Source: Eupeodes corollae
Taxonomy: Eukaryota; Arthropoda; Insecta; Diptera; Syrphidae
DNA length: 64,000 nt
Direction: 5' to 3'
NCBI RefSeq assembly: GCF_945859685.1
Contig: NC_079147.1
Coordinates: forward strand, 140,330,645-140,394,644
A model generated the notes under the pieces. It saw nothing but the letters and a program-made list of their open reading frames with translations, did no database searches and was not told the DNA's origin. The translations under genes were made by a program, and so were the position numbers. Positions 58,100-64,000 of the stretch are shown piece by piece; positions within the stretch are counted from its first letter, which is position 1, and each line of letters opens with the position of its first letter.

Positions 58100-58400
58100 G
58101 TAATCTTACATAAGAACTGATCGGTGATGCACATACCGTGTACTGAAGTTAATTATTTTTCAGACAGGAGATCATTAATAGAAAATAACCACGAGTGTCG
58201 GAGACAAAATAGAGCCTTGGGGCATATCAGTATTTATTTTGTGTTTCCAATACTTGAAACCATCCAATACGCCTTAAATTGAACGGTCCTACTCAAATGA
58301 CGGAAGGTTTCGTCTAAACCAAGGGCACGCATTTTTGATAAGAGAGCCTGATGGAATGCGAGGAATTGCAATAATACTACTTTCTTAAAAAAAGTTTTTA
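58100..58400 (-). mobile_element. LINE group A, copy 3 (small fragment)
   Basis: Follows 27700-27960 of copy 2 closely: GACAGGAGATCATTAATA, then GAGCCTTGGGGCA, then TTGATAAGAGAGCCTGATG. Only the block around the PQGS motif remains, with indels. Confidence 0.75.
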
Positions 58401-58449
58401 AGATTTCTTCCAATGTTCGTTTAGATAAACCATCAAATCATAGTTTTTT

Positions 58450-60732
58450 AAACTTTCGGAAGCCGAAATATATTTCGTCAATGCACCTGCTGTGTTCCAA
58501 GCAACCATGAACAAGATTAAGGCTGGATTAAATAAGGGTGACGCCGTGATTTATAAATGACACCATAATTGCATGTAAGACTGTACAAGAAGGTTTGGAA
58601 AAGCTAGAGAGATTCCTTAAGGTGTTGATGAAATCAAGCTTAACTTTAAACGCAAGCAAGTGTTCTTTCTTTAAAACTAACATGGAATTTCTCGGTTACC
58701 AGGTCGACATAGACGGTCTCCAATCAAGTTCGCATAAGACAGATGCAATCACAAACTTCCCAAGGCCTCGGAGTGTTCGCGAGGTTCGCCAGTTCCTCGG
58801 TCTCACGGGATTTTTTAGAAAATTCGTGAAGAATTATGCTCACTGGGCTGCGCCACTCAGTGGCCTCACCAAGAGTGATCAGAAGTTTGACAAGACGGAA
58901 ATTCAGAAAGCTGCTTTCGTAAGACTTAAAGAATTTTTAATTAATCCTCCAGTTTTAGCTCTTTACAGCCCGGATTGCGATCATCAAGTTCACACCAATG
59001 CTTCGTCGTTAGGGCTTGCCGGCATTCTGATGCAAAAAGAAGGGCAGGACAGAGGCCTTCGACCAGTGATCTTTTTCAGTCGAAAACTGACGGACAATGA
59101 AAAGAAGTTTCACTCCTATGAACTGGAAGTGCTCGCCATAGTGGAGAGTCTGGAGCGCTTCAGAGTATATCTCTTGGGTAAGCACTTTAAGTCGTAACAG
59201 ATTACGAGGCCATTGTAGCAACAAGCAAAAGATCCTTCCTAGAGTGGGTCGATGGTGGCTTAAGCTCCAAGAATTCTCATTCGATACGGTCCATCAGCCA
59301 GGTACTAAAGCGGCATACGTGGATGCTCTAAGTCGACAACAGAATGGGGACAAATAACCCCCAAAAGAAGCATCATTGTTTGTGCTGAATGTCAACATAG
59401 CCTAGGACGACTGGCTAGCCACAATGCAGTGGCAAGATGTTAAGTTACGGTCCATTATAATCGCACTGCATCATAGAGAGATGGCACCGAAAAAGGCAAA
59501 CTTAAAAAAAGAGTATCGAGTAAAAGGATGTCGTTTGTTCCGATTAGTTTAGTTAAAGAGGAAGAAAGATGGGCAGTTCCAAAGGCAGTTCGATGGAGAG
59601 TGTTGAAGTTCTGCCACGATGACGTAGGTCATTTCGCTGATGAGAAGACCCTTTCGAGGCTAAGTGAGACATACTGGTTCCCCAGGATGAGGGGATACAC
59701 GAGTTCGTACATAAAGTCCTGCGTCTACGGTGCATACGCCAAACGTAAAGGTGGTTTAATTGAAGGGGAACTGCATCCCCCGGAACGAGTTCCACTGCCC
59801 TTCGACAGGGTTCATCTGGATCACCTCGGACCTTTTTCCGTTGGAAAGGGAGGGACCAGGTACGTGCTTGCTATTATGGACAACTTCACAAAGTATTCAG
59901 TAGATCGACCAGTGAAAACTACAAACACTCGGGGCGTCCTAAATGTTTTGTCTGAAGTTACGGGGTATTTTGGCGTCCCTCGCATGATCGTAACCGACAG
60001 AGGAACAGCTTTCACCGCCAAATTCCAGCACGTGAAAAATGCCGTGAGGACACCAAGAGCAAATGGCCAGGTGGAACGCTGCAACCGCACGGTTCTCTCG
60101 TCACTTAAGTGCACCCATTCCAGAAAAAGAGGTAAAGACTGGGCCAGTCACTTGCGATCGATTCAATGGGGTCTAAACACAACTAAGATCTCTATTACTA
60201 GGGCAAGTCCACACGAACTATTGTTTTCCTACACTCCGAGAGACATTCTGGGAAATAAACTATTGTTGGAGCTGGGAAGAAAATCAATGTCTGAGAAGCA
60301 AGAAGTAGATGAACGAACGGAGTCCACACTTCAGAACATCATTCGAAATCAGCTAGTCCAAAAGAAGTCATTTGACCAGAAGCACCGGAAACCATCCTAA
60401 TATGAAGTAAATGAATTAATATTAATTGAAAATGAATCAGTTGCCACAGGTACATCACGGAAGCCTGAACCAGTTTTTCGGGTCCATACATTGTTACCAA
60501 GGTGCTCCCGAACGATAGGTTTGTTGTTGAGGACATTCCTAGAATGCAACACAATCAACAAAAATTCAGTACAGTCATGTCATCAGACAAAATGAAGCAA
60601 TTGTGTGAACTGCCGGAAGACCCATTCGAGAACACCGATGACGACGATGAAGACCATGACGCCGATGGTGACGATGTTGTTGACCCTGATGACATGATCA
60701 AATCAAAGGATGGGCGAACTATAGAGCTATAA
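58450..60732 (+). mobile_element. Ty3-type LTR retrotransposon, pol region, inactive
   Basis: It starts inside RT with VNAPAVFQATMNKIKAGLNK. The YMDD active-site codons are destroyed by a small deletion at about 58552-58558. It continues with NMEFLGYQVDIDGL, VREVRQFLGLTGFFRKFV and RNase H (HTNASSLGLAGIL, where the catalytic Asp of TDAS is Asn). Integrase follows with HDDVGHFADEKTL, a zinc site whose second Cys pair reads CVYG, DHLGPF, VTDRGTAFTA and ANGQVERCNR (D, D, E). About 20 residues before NAVRTP are missing. It ends with a GPY-type block and an acidic tail (to 60732). It lies in a 3683-bp intron of kelch gene B, antisense to it. Confidence 0.9.
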
Positions 60733-61000
60733 ATAGCTCTAGTATAATATTGTTATGAGTTAGTTGGAGTTTGACTATCGTATAATAAAGAACCCATTTA
60801 AGGTTAAGCGGCATCTTGATTTGATTTTTACAAGCTGATATTAATTTACGTTTTCATAACCTTGGAAAGAAGGGACATGCTTAGAGTGTCCGTATGGGAT
60901 CAGTAAGTTAGTTGTAAGTTATAGTTAATTGGGCTAGTTTTATGAATTTTTGTCTAGCTTTAAGATAGGTTTAAAATTAAATTAATAAAAATAAATTAAA
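60733..61000 (+). other. Possible LTR remnant downstream of the Ty3-type element
   Basis: Directly after the pol stop there is TGTTATGAGTTAG and, about 30 bp on, AATAAA. This would suit the start and R region of a 3' LTR. No matching 5' LTR is present, so the call cannot be tested within the window. Confidence 0.3.
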
Positions 61001-61009
61001 AAAAAATGC

Positions 61010-61265
61010 CAAAGATCTTGGGTTCGACCCCTGCCTATACCAATTCAAGTTTTACAAGACAAGACAAATTCTTCAAGAGTAATTATTGTCATGAAAAGTG
61101 ATTTCTCAAATTAGCCGAACGGATTCGGGTTAAAACTGTAGGTCCACTTCATCACTAACTACAGTACTGGCACACAGGAATGGTTGAGAGTTGTAAGTCA
61201 CTAGGCCCTAGTTCCCAACGGACTGTTGGGCCACCCAATTTAATTTTATTTTTAGTTTTTGAAAG
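61010..61265 (+). mobile_element. tRNA-derived SINE, 5'-truncated copy 2
   Basis: It begins near the B box (GGTTCGACCCCTGCCTATAC) and follows the copy at 20582-20889 to the end (CACACAGGAATGGTTGAGAG, GTAAGTCACTAGGCC, GGCCACCCAATTT). The A box half is lost, so it cannot be transcribed from its own promoter. Confidence 0.85.
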
Positions 61266-61572
61266 TACTTTAATGATACTGGATTAAAAGTTGTTTTTAA
61301 AAATTTAAAAAAAAAATCTATATTATGTGTGCGAAAATTTGGTGACTACCCGTCTATATGCTTTTCATAAAGTGGTGAAAATAAACACAACATTAACGGT
61401 GCAATTTAATTAAGAAGCTGTCTAACGTTTTAATTACGTTTCCTTTACTTTTCAAATGTTTTTCTATTTCCAGAAAGTAAATGTTTTCAACTAGTTTTGT
61501 AATCATTGCGTTAGAGTTCATAAAAATGTGTATAAGATACTTAATGTAGTTATTGATTGAATATTTACAAAC

Positions 61573-61679
61573 CTCATCAAAGTCAATTTCAAGATATTCA
61601 TCTTTTGGGAAAATACTTTGAAAATTTATGACAGCCATTTCAATTGCTTTCACACGCAACGTCTTAATGGAATGTTTAC
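61573..61679 (-). CDS. BTB-kelch gene B, BTB-to-BACK linker exon
   Basis: 107 nt, from TTTTGCAG|GTAAAC (phase 1) to GATGAG|GTTTGT (phase 0), encoding KHSIKTLRVKAIEMAVINFQ through LEIDFDE. It joins directly to FRILLQ in the exon at 57889. Exactly the size and phases of exon 4 of gene A, although the proteins have diverged strongly. Confidence 0.85.
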
Positions 61680-61740
61680 CTGCAAAACAAAAATTAAAAA
61701 ATTAATTCACATACAATTTATCTGTATTACGCTTATTTAC

Positions 61741-61977
61741 CAGCAAACACAATATATTGAATGCAATTGTCCAAAACTAAATTATTTGCCAAGAACGCAC
61801 TGCAAACCTCTTCAGCTGTTGTTATTTGTAAGAATGATGCTGCCAAAAGAACTCTCTCCACGTTTGTTGAATCGAATTTTAATATCCCCGTATACATGTA
61901 ATCAACTAAAATCTTTAAACAGTCAGCTGGTACATCTTTAACACAGAATTCTGATTGGTCTGACTCCTTAAATGAAC
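61741..61977 (-). CDS. BTB-kelch gene B, second half of BTB
   Basis: 237 nt, from AATTCTTAG|GTTCATT (phase 1) to TTTGCTG|GTAAAT (phase 1). It encodes SFKESDQSEFCVKDVPADCL, LVDYMYTGILKFDSTNVERV and LAASFLQITTAEEVCSAFLA, the C-terminal BTB helices. The next exon upstream should encode the CD-x-V-L...SxMFSG half; I did not find it up to 64000, so the gene is partial here. Confidence 0.9.
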
Positions 61978-64000
61978 CTAAGAATTAAAAACATAACAAT
62001 TTTAAAAAATATGTAAATAAAAATAATTCATAGGTACATAACGTTTATCAAAAACAAGACCGCCATAACTCAAAAAACATAGTTCTTGAGGAAACGAAAT
62101 TAGAAATTTGAATTGTTGTATTTCATAAAATTATCTTATTTTTAAGTTATAGAAGTGCCGTTCTTTCAAAAAATGATATCGAACTGCATCATGTTATGTT
62201 GTTACATATGTTTTCAGTGGTGTTTACATATATACATACATTAATAAATGTATTTTATTTAATCAACATATAATTTGATAAATTCAAGTTAAAAATAATA
62301 ATATCTATAATTTTGGCAGAACACGATTTTCCTAGGTATCGTTTTCGAAGTAATCAATTAAAAAAAGTAGAGCTAACTTATACACGCCTTTGATCTGTTG
62401 CTATCTACGAAACTGTGAATGTATGTACCTACATGCCAAAATTGTTCATAAGTACAACGTAAAAAATCAAGTTTTAAGAACTTGCTTAAAGTTTAAAAAG
62501 ATTGGATGGCGTTGACTGTGGGTTGATAATAAACTTATGCGCCCTGTGCAAAGCCTCTAAAACAAAATAGACATTCACTTTTCTATCAATAGGGCTTTTT
62601 TCTAGTTTTTAAAAATCACTTGCATAATTTTATGATCACAAACAAAAAGTTCTTGGGTTTAAAAGAAAAAATTACCATTTTTTTAATTATATAAAATAGA
62701 CTGGTATTGAAAAACTTTAGTAATAATAGCTATCTTACATTTACTTATATGGGCTTACCTACAAAATTTATTTACCAACTAGCAAAGTGACAAAGAACTA
62801 CATTTGCATACGGCCCAGGTATACTTAAAAAAGAAATACAAAACATACTTTATTGTGAACATAACCCAAATGAAGAATAGAATTAATATGAGTAATAAAT
62901 GCCTTTTTTCGATGTTTAGAATTTAAGTTCTGATTTGAAGAAGCCAGGAGCAGCGTTGCCGCCAAAAAATAAATTTTCGTGCCACGTTTTTTCAAAAAAC
63001 GTGTCATCTATGAAATTTTCGTGCCATACGAAAATAAAACTCAAGTTGTTCTTTAAAAATAAATATAGATTGAATACTATTACTATTAAAAAAATCACTT
63101 CCTCTATTCGTGCATGAGTAGGTATTATTATTAAAAATTATATAGGTATAAATAATATTAAAATATAAAGACGTAATAAAGCTTTGTTATAATAAGTCAA
63201 ATAAATAAATTAGCTGAAGGTTAAAATTTTGACAATTATTAGGCCTAATAATTTCATTATATGACATTATAGCATTAATTGTTTTGTATGACAATTTGTT
63301 TTAATATTATTTAGCCTTAAAAACACTCGTTTTGCTGATGCACTTCCGTGAGTCAAACATAAATTTGGAAATATTAATAAACATTGCTTCATCAATTTTT
63401 TTTTTAATTTATACAACTTAAGCCTTACGTCTTTGAATCTTCAAGAAAAACACTAGCCCAAAAATTTTTCTTATAACATCTTTCTCGCACTATAATAGAT
63501 GAGAAAATTCTGATATCAAAATATTGAAGTGTGGCAAAATACTTTTTATGTTTGAATTATTTTTTAAACGCATTTATAACATTAACATTAAATTAAGTTT
63601 TCTTTCAAATTCTTGTGAAAGTTTTTTTTATAGAATATTTGACAATTTTTTAAAAAATTAAATTTTTCGTTAGTCTCTAAATTTCGAACCTTTTCTGTGC
63701 ATTCAAATCCCATTATTGCATTTGAAGAATTAAAATAATCTTCTTTAAAAAATTTTGTTTTTAGGAAAATTTGGTGAAAAATAGTTATTTCTGAAATTAA
63801 TAAATTTATTTTTGGGGCTTCGCTTTGAAATGACAATAAATATGTCTGTAGAAGGTAGAACGTAATCCAAAAACTTGAAATATGATTTTATTCTGTTATC
63901 GTTTAGAGGTCAAGGAGTCTTTTTGACTTTTCACTGTTTTCTTCTTTGAGAAAAAACCATCCAATTTTTTAACAAACATTTAATGCCACAAATGCAAGCC
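61978..64000. other. Upstream of the last gene B exon found; no gene recognised
   Basis: Searched on the minus strand for a first-half BTB exon and on both strands for other motifs. Only short AT-rich frames were seen. It may be an intron of kelch gene B, or its 5' exons may be lost. Confidence 0.4.

Noticed and set aside
25690..61977. One single long kelch gene
   Set aside because: The exon at 45300-45407 has its own start with an upstream in-frame stop, and the exon at 56549 has its own stop, so these are two genes.

Overview
The window reads as nuclear DNA of an insect, most likely a higher fly. It is AT-rich and its genes have spliced exons with short introns of 60-82 bp beside kilobase introns swollen by transposons. 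The first gene is closest to the fly LIM-domain protein smallish (smash, the LMO7 relative). Nothing looks prokaryotic. All exon joins below were made by hand from splice sites and reading phase, not from transcripts.

Layout. (1) 1-1726 is the end of a long proline/serine-rich reading frame on the + strand that stops and is followed by a poly(A) signal. It is either the gene before smash or an alternative short 3' end of smash. (2) 12788-24952 (+) holds four smash exons whose phases match exactly, ending in a LIM zinc-binding domain. Their introns carry LINE fragments, a tRNA-derived SINE, a dead hAT transposase and a small Tc1-type element. (3) 25690-45407 (-) is a complete seven-exon BTB-BACK-kelch gene, converging on smash; I assemble it to 538 codons plus stop. 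(4) 45408-56548 is intergenic and almost wholly transposon remains. (5) 56549-61977 (-) is a second BTB-BACK-kelch gene in the same orientation. Its exon sizes and phases repeat those of the first (237 and 107 nt exons are identical in length), so the two are a tandem duplication. The 5' exons of the second copy lie beyond the window or are lost.

The host genes fit a cytoskeleton/junction protein (smash) next to two probable cullin-3 substrate adaptors. I see no evidence that they work together. Most of the remaining sequence is repeats: at least five non-LTR retrotransposon groups, Ty3- and copia-type LTR element fragments, Helitron, hAT, Tc1 and piggyBac-like remains, five inverted-repeat element families, a SINE family and two tandem-repeat blocks.

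The most interesting item is a 2.26 kb element at 39964-42227. It has terminal inverted repeats starting CACT, carries a broken copy of a protein family that I know only as an unnamed, very repetitive arthropod protein, and sits inside a ~312 bp tandem repeat. The neighbouring repeat units show the empty site and point to a 3-bp TAA target duplication. This suggests the unnamed family is a CMC (CACTA/Mirage/Chapaev)-like transposase.
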